In this document: positions 13,532 to 18,948 of the stretch, piece after piece
How positions within the stretch are numbered: the first letter of the stretch is position 1
How the letters are laid out: every line of letters starts with the position of its first letter
DNA from: Christensenella sp. UBA7102
GTDB lineage: Bacteria; Bacillota; Clostridia; Christensenellales; UBA1750
Length of the DNA: 18,948 bases
Direction: 5' to 3'
Assembly: GCA_002492415.1 (NCBI GenBank)
Contig: DKYK01000030.1
Coordinates: forward strand, 101,699-120,646
Notes under the pieces: generated by a model
The model's database searches: none
What the model was told of the DNA's origin: nothing
The model's input: only the letters and a program-made list of their open reading frames with translations
Program-made: the position numbers and the translations under genes

Positions 13532-14719
13532 CTATGCCTCCCGATGCGCGTCTACAAACCGCGCGATGCGGCGCAGCGCTTCGGCTATTTTGTCGGTGGC
13601 GGTGGCGTAGGAGCAGCGGATGTAGCCCTCGCCGCTCGCGCCGAACGCCGTGCCAGGGACGGCGGCCACTTTCTGCTCGCGCAGCAGCTTTTCGCAGAAT
13701 TCCTCACTGTTCATGCCTGTGGAGCGGATGCAGGGGAATACGTAGAAGGCGCCCAACGGCTCAAAGCAGGGAAGTCCCATGTCATGAAAAGCCTTGAGCA
13801 TCATGCGGCGGCGCCGGTCGTAGACATCGCGCATGCGGGCAATGGATGCGTAGTTGTTTTCAAAGCCTGAGCGCAGCGCTTCGGTTGCGGCGGCCTGGCC
13901 CTGCGCGGGCGCGCACAGCATGGTGTACTGATGAATCTTGCACATCAGCTTGGCGATGGGCGCGGGCGCGCAGGCATAGCCCATGCGCCAGCCCGTCATG
14001 GCAAAGGCCTTGGAAAAGCCGTTGAGCGTGATGGTACGCTCGAACATGCCGGGTACGGAGGCGAAGGAGGCGTGCGTGCGGCCGCCGTAGGTCAGTTCGG
14101 AGTAGATCTCGTCGGAGATGACCATGATGTCGGTGTCCTCAAGCACCTTTGCGATGGCCTCCAGGTCGGCGCGCTCCATGATACCGCCGGTGGGGTTATT
14201 GGGGTAGGGCAGGATCAGCGCCTTGGTGCGCGGGGTGATGCGCGCGGCCAGCTGCTCGGGCAGCACGCGGAAGGCGACTGAGGCGTCGGTGGGGATGCCC
14301 ACGGGCACGCCGCCGGCCAGCTTGACACACGGCGAGTAGGAGACGTAGGAGGGCTCGGGAATGAGCACCTCGTCGCCCGGTTCAATCAGCGTGCGCAGCG
14401 CAAGGTCGATGCCCTCCGAGGCGCCAACGGTGACGATGATCTCCCTTTCGGGATCGTAGGTCAGACCGCAGCGGTGAAACAGGTAGCGTGCGATCTCGCG
14501 GCGCAGCTCCAGATTGCCCCAGTTGGAGGTGTAGTGCGTCTGCCCCTGCTCGATGGAATAGATGGCGGACTCGCAGATGTTCCAGGGCGTGACAAAATCC
14601 GGCTCGCCCACGCCCAGCGAGATGGCGTCCTTCATCGTGGCCACGATGTCAAAAAACTTGCGGATGCCGCTGGGCGGAATGTCCCTGACAGTGCGGTTGA
14701 CAATGGACTCGTAATTCAC
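13532..14719 (-). CDS. Class I/II pyridoxal-phosphate aminotransferase
   Basis: A 395-aa fold-type I aminotransferase transferring an amino group between an amino acid and a 2-oxo acid, in the cytoplasm. Key residues are present: Asn175 in NNPTG, Asp203 and Tyr206 in SDEIYSEL, Schiff-base Lys237 in NGFSKAFAMTGWRMGY with Arg245, and the carboxylate-binding Arg368 in GYIRCSYA. It resembles the aspartate/aromatic/PatA-like group (N-terminal SGIRKFFDIV, DFVTPWNI), but the substrate cannot be fixed from sequence. Its ATG overlaps the stop of the Lrp/AsnC gene by four bases (14716-14719), so the two are translationally coupled and the regulator probably senses the substrate or product of this enzyme. 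Confidence 0.93.
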   Translation of the reverse strand: MNYESIVNRTVRDIPPSGIRKFFDIVATMKDAISLGVGEPDFVTPWNICESAIYSIEQGQTHYTSNWGNLELRREIARYLFHRCGLTYDPEREIIVTVGASEGIDLALRTLIEPGDEVLIPEPSYVSYSPCVKLAGGVPVGIPTDASVAFRVLPEQLAARITPRTKALILPYPNNPTGGIMERADLEAIAKVLEDTDIMVISDEIYSELTYGGRTHASFASVPGMFERTITLNGFSKAFAMTGWRMGYACAPAPIAKLMCKIHQYTMLCAPAQGQAAATEALRSGFENNYASIARMRDVYDRRRRMMLKAFHDMGLPCFEPLGAFYVFPCIRSTGMNSEEFCEKLLREQKVAAVPGTAFGASGEGYIRCSYATATDKIAEALRRIARFVDAHREA

Positions 14720-15213
14720 GGCGACACCGCCAGTCTGCCGTCCGCGTGGTCTTCTTCGAGAATCACGCCGTCCACCTTGTATTTTTTGAGCACAAAGTGC
14801 GTGGCGGTGGAAAGAACATTATCAATGGTGGAAAGCTTTTGCGATACAAAGCTGGCCAGTGTACGCAGGTTGTCGGCCTGCACTTCCAGCATCAGGTCAT
14901 AGGCGCCGCTCATCAGGTACACGGCTTTGACCTCGTCAAAACGATAGATGCGCGCGGCGATGGCGTCAAAGCCCATGTCGCGCTGCGGCGTGACCTTGAC
15001 CTCGATGACGGCTTTGACCTTTTCGACGGGGGTCTTGTCCCAGTTGATGAGCGCGGGATACCCCACGATCACCTTCTCGCGCTCCAGCTTCTCTATTGCG
15101 GCGCGCACGGCCTCTTCCGTCATTCCCAGCATGACGGCGGCGTCTGCGGGCCGGATGCGGCTGTCCTCCCAGACCAGCTGCAGTACCTTCATTTCCTCCT
15201 GTGTAAGCGACAT
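14716..15213 (-). CDS. Lrp/AsnC family transcriptional regulator
   Basis: The 165-aa protein has an N-terminal winged helix (MSLTQEEMKVLQLVWEDSRI, then RPADAAVMLGMTEEAVRAAIEKLEREKVIVGY, in part) and a C-terminal RAM/AsnC ligand-binding domain from ~65 to 145 (VKAVIEVKVTPQ, VKAVYLMSGAYDLMLEVQ, ..FVSQKLSTIDNVLSTATHFVLKKYK). Such proteins form octamers and respond to amino acids. AAGGAGGAG lies ~8 bp upstream of the ATG. The four-base overlap with the aminotransferase points to local control of amino-acid metabolism. The gap to the upstream ogt-like gene is 37 bp without a terminator. Confidence 0.93.
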   Translation of the reverse strand: MSLTQEEMKVLQLVWEDSRIRPADAAVMLGMTEEAVRAAIEKLEREKVIVGYPALINWDKTPVEKVKAVIEVKVTPQRDMGFDAIAARIYRFDEVKAVYLMSGAYDLMLEVQADNLRTLASFVSQKLSTIDNVLSTATHFVLKKYKVDGVILEEDHADGRLAVSP

Positions 15214-15250
15214 AACGGGTGCTCCTCCTTCTTGGCAGGATGATTCTGGC

Positions 15251-15820
15251 CTAGTTTAGCATTTCCCCCTGGGTTCCGTCAATGCGTGCGCGGCATTCAT
15301 TTTGTATGTTTTCCGGTACTTCGTGGCCCCATGCCTCCGGCCAGCAGACGCCCTCGAACTCCAGCAGGGCGCGCTTCATCCATAGCTTGGCGCCAAAATA
15401 GCCGCCCGGGCCGTTCAGACCGATCACACGGTGACAGGGAATCAGAATCGCCACGGGATTGCGCCGGTTGGCTTGTCCAACCGCCCGGAAGCCGCGCGTG
15501 CCGATGCGCTGCCCCTCCTGCGCGTAGGTGATGGTCCGGCCGTAGGGGATGAGGCGCAGCGCTTCCCAGCAGCGCAGCTGAAAGGGCGTGCCCACGAGAT
15601 CCACCGACGAGGTGAATTCGCGCAGCGTTCCGGAAAAATAGGCCTCAAACTCCGCTGTGCTCTCGGGCAAGCCGGGGATCCGAACGAATTGTCCCTCCGC
15701 CTCCCGCGCAAATTGGCGCGCGCCGTCGTCCAGGTCGACGAAGCGCACGCCTTTTGCGGTCTGCACGATGGTCAGCGGCCCCAACCAGGTGTCCATTGTC
15801 GTTACTTTGCATTCTGTCAT
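15251..15820 (-). CDS. ogt: Methylated-DNA--protein-cysteine methyltransferase
   Basis: This suicide repair protein transfers the alkyl group from O6-alkylguanine (and O4-alkylthymine) in DNA to its own cysteine. It is 189 aa, the size of Ogt. The active site is IPCHRVIG with Cys129. The DNA-binding part shows GTPFQLRCWEALRLIPYG and the arginine finger in RGFRAVGQANRRNPV (Arg112), and the C-terminus GPGGYFGAKLWMKRALLEFEG is standard. AAGGAG precedes ATG 15820. The four preceding residues of the active-site segment (NPVAIL) match the family. It sits in the middle of the minus-strand operon, 40 bp after the cysteine-rich gene. Ogt versus Ada C-domain naming is by length only. Confidence 0.93.
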   Translation of the reverse strand: MTECKVTTMDTWLGPLTIVQTAKGVRFVDLDDGARQFAREAEGQFVRIPGLPESTAEFEAYFSGTLREFTSSVDLVGTPFQLRCWEALRLIPYGRTITYAQEGQRIGTRGFRAVGQANRRNPVAILIPCHRVIGLNGPGGYFGAKLWMKRALLEFEGVCWPEAWGHEVPENIQNECRARIDGTQGEMLN

Positions 15821-15860
15821 ATCGATTGCTCCTTAGGTGATGTAATACTACTGTGTGCGC

Positions 15861-16397
15861 TCAGTGTCCGCGCAGTTCGGGATAGATGGGCAGGCCCCAA
15901 AAGGGGGAGCAGTCCGGCGCGCAGGGGGCGCACAGCACGGGCAGTTGCACGGGCTGCAGCACCGCAGCGTGGATACTGGCCGTCAGATCGAATATCGCGT
16001 ACAGGCAGCCGTCCTGCAGCTGTACATCCAGTACGCACAGCTCGACTTGAGGAAGAAATTGCATCCCTGGACTGAAGGGTGCGCGCAGCACGGCCTCCAC
16101 TTGTGTGCGGATCACGCCGGATACCGTAAAAAATTCGCAATCCCGGCATAACCGCAGGCATACCGGCAGACAAAGCACGCCGCGCAGACAGCAGCCGCAT
16201 CCCTTTTTGAGCGGCTCGACGCAGACCTCCTGCAGCACAGGCTCCCCTGAGAGTTGTCCAGAATCGAACTGGAAGCAGCGCGGAGCGGGGCAATCCAGGC
16301 ATACCGTGGCGCACTGACGGCACAGCCGCAGCCGCACCGTGTCGCACACGCGCAGCAGAAGATAGCATTGCAGGCTTTGGGCAGGCGGATTCTTCAT
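15861..16397 (-). CDS. Cysteine-rich hypothetical protein (178 aa, 20 Cys)
   Basis: ATG 16397 is 9 bp after AAAGGAGG on the minus strand; the open frame further upstream crosses the promoter and is not used. The product has 20 cysteines in 178 residues. Fifteen lie in the first 87 (CRQCATVCLDCPAPRC, KKGCGCCLRGVLCLPVCLRLCRDC). A beta-rich segment with few cysteines follows (FFTVSGVIRTQVEAVL, QVELCVLDVQLQDGCLYAIFDL), then LCAPCAPDC near the end. There is no signal peptide or membrane helix. The layout recalls Cys-rich coat-type structural proteins of spore formers, but I recognise no family. It is the first gene after the promoter of the minus-strand operon. Confidence 0.75.
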   Translation of the reverse strand: MKNPPAQSLQCYLLLRVCDTVRLRLCRQCATVCLDCPAPRCFQFDSGQLSGEPVLQEVCVEPLKKGCGCCLRGVLCLPVCLRLCRDCEFFTVSGVIRTQVEAVLRAPFSPGMQFLPQVELCVLDVQLQDGCLYAIFDLTASIHAAVLQPVQLPVLCAPCAPDCSPFWGLPIYPELRGH

Positions 16398-16417
16398 CGC
16401 GAAAAGCCTCCTTTCAT

Positions 16418-16446
16418 AGTATACAATATGCCGCGCGAGATGAAAA
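16418..16446 (-). promoter_or_regulatory. Promoter of the Cys-rich / ogt / lrp / aminotransferase / rhomboid operon
   Basis: Minus-strand -10 TATACT (16423-16418) and -35 TTTTCA (16446-16441) are 17 bp apart. The start near 16411 lies just ahead of AAAGGAGG. No terminator is visible from here to the hairpin at 12759-12791, so all five genes may be one transcript. Confidence 0.65.
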
Positions 16447-16491
16447 GTGAGTTTTGGTAACCAGGCACATGTTTTTTGCGGCGGGGAGGGC

Positions 16492-16520
16492 TTGCATTTT
16501 GCACATAAAGTGTGTACCAT
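16492..16520 (+). promoter_or_regulatory. Possible weak promoter for the ferritin-like gene
   Basis: TTGCAT (16492-16497) and TACCAT (16515-16520) are 17 bp apart, 38 bp before the ATG. Both boxes are imperfect. It is the best candidate in the gap. Confidence 0.4.
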
Positions 16521-16558
16521 GATAGAGAGGAAAATGTTGGTTCACTGGAGGTTTCACA

Positions 16559-17044
16559 ATGACAATACATCAATTTTCCGATCGCGAGGCGCTGCACATC
16601 GCCGCGCAAATTGAGCGCAAGGGAGAGCGCTTTTACCGCATGGCGCAGAGCGTGGCGGGCAGCGGCCCGGCGGGCCCCCTGCTGGAAATGCTGCGGCGGC
16701 AGGAGCTGGCGCACGCGCAGCGCTTTGAGCAAATGCTGGAGACGCTTCGGGACGGCGAAGAGGATGAGTCCTATGACCTGGAGACGAGCAGCTATCTGTC
16801 CGCCATTGCGGCCGAGGTCGTGTTCCCGGGCGGCGTGCTCGCGTCCCTGATGAACCGCAAGCTCGAAACCGTCCGCGATGTGCTGCTGTGCGCTATAGGT
16901 TCCGAGAAGGATAGCCTGCTCTTCTACATGGAACTGCTGATTGAGACGCGCAGCGAGCAGACGGCGCAGGTGCTGCGCAGCATTGTCGCCGAGGAAAAGC
17001 GCCACCTGGTAGATCTGCAGCAGCTGCTGGAAAAGACGCGCTGA
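16559..17044 (+). CDS. Ferritin-like / rubrerythrin-type diiron protein
   Basis: A 161-aa four-helix bundle. The diiron ligands are visible: Glu19 in IERKGERFY, Glu49-x2-His52 in QELAHAQRF, Glu116 in GSEKDSLLFY, and Glu146-x2-His149 in AEEKRHLVDL. There is no C-terminal rubredoxin domain, so it is an erythrin-like minimal form, probably reducing peroxide or storing/handling iron in the cytoplasm; electron donor unknown. CTGGAGG lies 7 bp before the ATG. A phosphohexomutase gene follows after 52 bp without a terminator, so the two may share a transcript although their functions are unrelated. Confidence 0.88.
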   Translation: MTIHQFSDREALHIAAQIERKGERFYRMAQSVAGSGPAGPLLEMLRRQELAHAQRFEQMLETLRDGEEDESYDLETSSYLSAIAAEVVFPGGVLASLMNRKLETVRDVLLCAIGSEKDSLLFYMELLIETRSEQTAQVLRSIVAEEKRHLVDLQQLLEKTR

Positions 17045-17096
17045 GCGCGGCAGTCGGACAATCAAATTCATGGGATAATAATAGGAGGAAACCACG

Positions 17097-18824
17097 ATGG
17101 ACGCACGTCAGATGTACAACAAGTGGCTGAAGGACTTTGCGGATGATCCGGCGCTCGTCGATGAGCTCAATGCCATCGCCGGGGATGAAAAAGAGGTTGA
17201 GGATCGCTTCTATCGCGGCCTGGAGTTCGGCACCGCAGGCATGCGCGGCGTGATCGGCTACGGCACCAACCGCATGAATGTTTACAATATCCGCCGGGCC
17301 ACGCAGGGCCTTGCCCAGTTCATCCATAAAGTAGAGGGCGGAGCCGAGCGCGGCGTCGCCATCGCCTACGACAGCCGCCGCTTTTCGCCGGAGTTCGCGC
17401 TGGAGGCCGCCAAGGTGCTGTGCGCTAACGGCGTTAAGGTCTACCTCTATGAAAGCCTGCGCCCCGTGCCCGTGCTGTCCTTTACGCTGCGGCACCTGAA
17501 CTGCATCGCGGGCATCGTCATCACCGCTTCGCACAATCCCAAGCAGTACAATGGCTACAAAGTTTATTGGCAGGATGGCGGCCAGCTGCCGCCTGAGCGC
17601 GCTGCGCAGGTGCTGGAGTGCATCAACGCTCTGGATTATACCGATGCAAAGGTGATGTGCCCCGAGGAGGCCAAGAAAGCCGGGCTGCTTACCATGATCG
17701 GCAAGGAAGTGGACGACGTCTACATCTCCCACGTGCGCTCGCTGTGCGTGCAGCCCGCGCTGTGCAAGCAGATGGGCAAGACGATGAAGATCGTCTATTC
17801 TCCCCTCAACGGCTCCGGCAACGTGCCCGTACGCCGCATCCTCAAGGAAGTGGGCTTTGAAAACGTGTACGTCGTGCCCGAGCAGGAGATGCCCGATCCC
17901 AACTTTACCACCGTGGGCGCCGCGCCTAACCCCGAGAACTATTCTGCCTTTGACCTGGCCCGCGAACTTGCCGTCAAGGTAGATGCTGACGTCATCTTTG
18001 CCACCGACCCCGACTGCGATCGTCTGGGCTGCCTGGTGCGCGCCGCAGACGGCAGCTTTATCGTGCTGACCGGCAACCAGATCGGCTGCCTGTTGATGCA
18101 CTACGTGCTCTCGGGCCGCAAGGCCGCGGGTACGCTGCCCGCAAACGGCGCGGTGGTCAAGTCCATCGTCTCCACCGACATGGCGCGCGCCATCGCCTCC
18201 TCCTTTGGCGTGGAGACCTTCAACGTGTTGACTGGTTTTAAGTTCATCGCCGAGAAGATCCAGCAATTCGAAGACACCGGCTCGCACACCTTCCTGTTCG
18301 GCTTTGAGGAGAGCTACGGGTTCCTTGCGGGTACCTTCGTGCGCGATAAGGACGCCGTCATCGCCTCCATGCTGCTGGCAGAAGCCGCCGCGTGGTATAA
18401 GCAGCAGGGCATGACGCTCTATGAGGGCCTGATGAACCTATACAAGACCTACGGCTACTATAGTGAGAAGGTCACTTCCTTCGCACTCGAGGGCAAGGAC
18501 GGCCTGGCCAAGATGGTGGAGCTGATGGCCAACCTGCGCGGCAATGCGCCTGCCCAATTTGCAGGCATTGCCGTCAAGGCTGTGCTGGACTACAAGAAGG
18601 GCACCCGTGCCGAGGGCGACACCATCACCAAGCTGGATTACCCCGCCTCCGACGTGCTGTTCTACGAGCTGGAAGGCGGCGCGTGGGTGTGCATCCGCCC
18701 CTCCGGCACCGAGCCCAAGGTCAAGGTCTACGTCAACGCCGTCGCCGAGGATAAGGAAAAATCCGCTGCGCTCACCCAGAGCCTGCTGGATGCTGCTGTG
18801 GAAATCATGAACAAAAACATGTAA
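17097..18824 (+). CDS. Phosphoglucomutase/phosphomannomutase (alpha-D-phosphohexomutase)
   Basis: The enzyme interconverts hexose 1- and 6-phosphates through a phosphoserine, linking sugar catabolism to nucleotide-sugar synthesis. The product is 575 aa, the length of the PgcA-like group. All four domain signatures are present: GTAGMRGVIGYGTNRMN (45-61), phosphoserine loop TASHNPKQYNGYK with Ser145, metal loop DPDCDRLG with Asp304/306/308, sugar-binding GFEESYGFLAG (402-412), and phosphate-binding RPSGTEPKVKVY (534-545). AGGAGG at 17083-17088 is 8 bp before the ATG. A hairpin terminator follows. Glucose versus mannose preference cannot be settled from these motifs, though GFEESYGFL favours glucose. 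Confidence 0.95.
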   Translation: MDARQMYNKWLKDFADDPALVDELNAIAGDEKEVEDRFYRGLEFGTAGMRGVIGYGTNRMNVYNIRRATQGLAQFIHKVEGGAERGVAIAYDSRRFSPEFALEAAKVLCANGVKVYLYESLRPVPVLSFTLRHLNCIAGIVITASHNPKQYNGYKVYWQDGGQLPPERAAQVLECINALDYTDAKVMCPEEAKKAGLLTMIGKEVDDVYISHVRSLCVQPALCKQMGKTMKIVYSPLNGSGNVPVRRILKEVGFENVYVVPEQEMPDPNFTTVGAAPNPENYSAFDLARELAVKVDADVIFATDPDCDRLGCLVRAADGSFIVLTGNQIGCLLMHYVLSGRKAAGTLPANGAVVKSIVSTDMARAIASSFGVETFNVLTGFKFIAEKIQQFEDTGSHTFLFGFEESYGFLAGTFVRDKDAVIASMLLAEAAAWYKQQGMTLYEGLMNLYKTYGYYSEKVTSFALEGKDGLAKMVELMANLRGNAPAQFAGIAVKAVLDYKKGTRAEGDTITKLDYPASDVLFYELEGGAWVCIRPSGTEPKVKVYVNAVAEDKEKSAALTQSLLDAAVEIMNKNM

Positions 18825-18860
18825 GCCCGCGAATGATTCGCCTTTAAATTACGAATGATT

Positions 18861-18912
18861 TTTGAGAGGCTTTCGATCCTGTTCGGGATTTGGAAACCTC
18901 TCAAATTTCTTT
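18861..18912 (+). terminator. Terminator after the phosphohexomutase gene
   Basis: Arms TTTGAGAGG (18861-18869) and CCTCTCAAA (18897-18905) are perfect over 9 bp. The interior can pair further (ATCC with GGAT). T-rich TTTCTTTC follows. Confidence 0.8.
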
Positions 18913-18933
18913 CAAAAAAATTGAAAAAAGGTA

Positions 18934-18939
18934 TTGACA
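18934..18939 (+). promoter_or_regulatory. -35 element of the next transcription unit (cut by window end)
   Basis: A perfect TTGACA preceded by A-tracts (18914-18929), resembling an UP element, lies 9 bases from the right edge. The -10 would fall outside the window, so this is only a candidate. Confidence 0.4.
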
Positions 18940-18948
18940 TGCAAACGG

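Noticed and set aside
16893..18287. 464-codon minus-strand frame
   Set aside because: Antisense to the phosphohexomutase gene; composition artefact.
1..18948. CRISPR array, tRNA, rRNA, transposase or integrase
   Set aside because: No regularly spaced repeats, cloverleaf or such proteins could be recognised by eye; short or diverged elements could be missed.

Overview
The window looks like a GC-rich (roughly 60 %) Gram-positive chromosome, most likely an uncultured gut-type Clostridia. The grounds are strong AGGAGG ribosome binding sites on nearly every gene, sigma-A type promoters, a T-box riboswitch in front of serS, an XRE/Lrp regulator mix and short operons closed by GC-rich hairpins. No rRNA, tRNA, CRISPR array, transposase or integrase is visible.

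Layout: (1) 2-538, the 3' end of uvrA, then a terminator. (2) 680-5941, a plus-strand unit of a threonine aldolase followed by two tandem, closely related GH31 alpha-glycosidases, ending in a hairpin terminator that also contains the stop codon of the opposing gene. (3) 5992-7752, an accessory island: an XRE repressor on the minus strand, a divergent promoter region with two near-identical operator-like inverted repeats, an AT-rich gene for a Sel1-repeat protein with a C-terminal membrane anchor, and three tiny cysteine-motif proteins (51, 41 and 40 aa), closed by a 21-bp hairpin. (4) 7766-9308 minus, a polytopic membrane protein and a secreted protein whose signal peptide is separated from its start codon by a one-base frameshift. 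(5) 9491-11121 plus, promoter, serine-type T-box leader and serS with terminator. (6) 11122-12741 plus, a decayed stretch, a small secreted cysteine-rich pseudogene (nonsense codon plus a frameshift in an AC repeat) and a lipoprotein gene overlapping it by one base. (7) 16397-12805 minus, a probable five-gene operon: cysteine-rich protein, O6-methylguanine-DNA methyltransferase, Lrp/AsnC regulator, class I aminotransferase and rhomboid protease. (8) 16559-18824 plus, a ferritin-like diiron protein and a phosphoglucomutase/phosphomannomutase, a terminator, and the -35 element of the next unit at the window edge.

How the parts work together: the GH31 pair would release alpha-linked monosaccharides from oligosaccharides, and the hexomutase would move hexose phosphates into central metabolism. 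The Lrp-like regulator is translationally coupled to the aminotransferase it probably controls. serS is controlled by uncharged tRNA-Ser through its T-box. The most unusual segment is the XRE / Sel1-membrane / small Cys-protein cassette, which I cannot assign to a described system. Two independent secreted-protein genes carry indels at short repeats, which suggests decay or on/off switching of accessory surface genes, or sequence errors.
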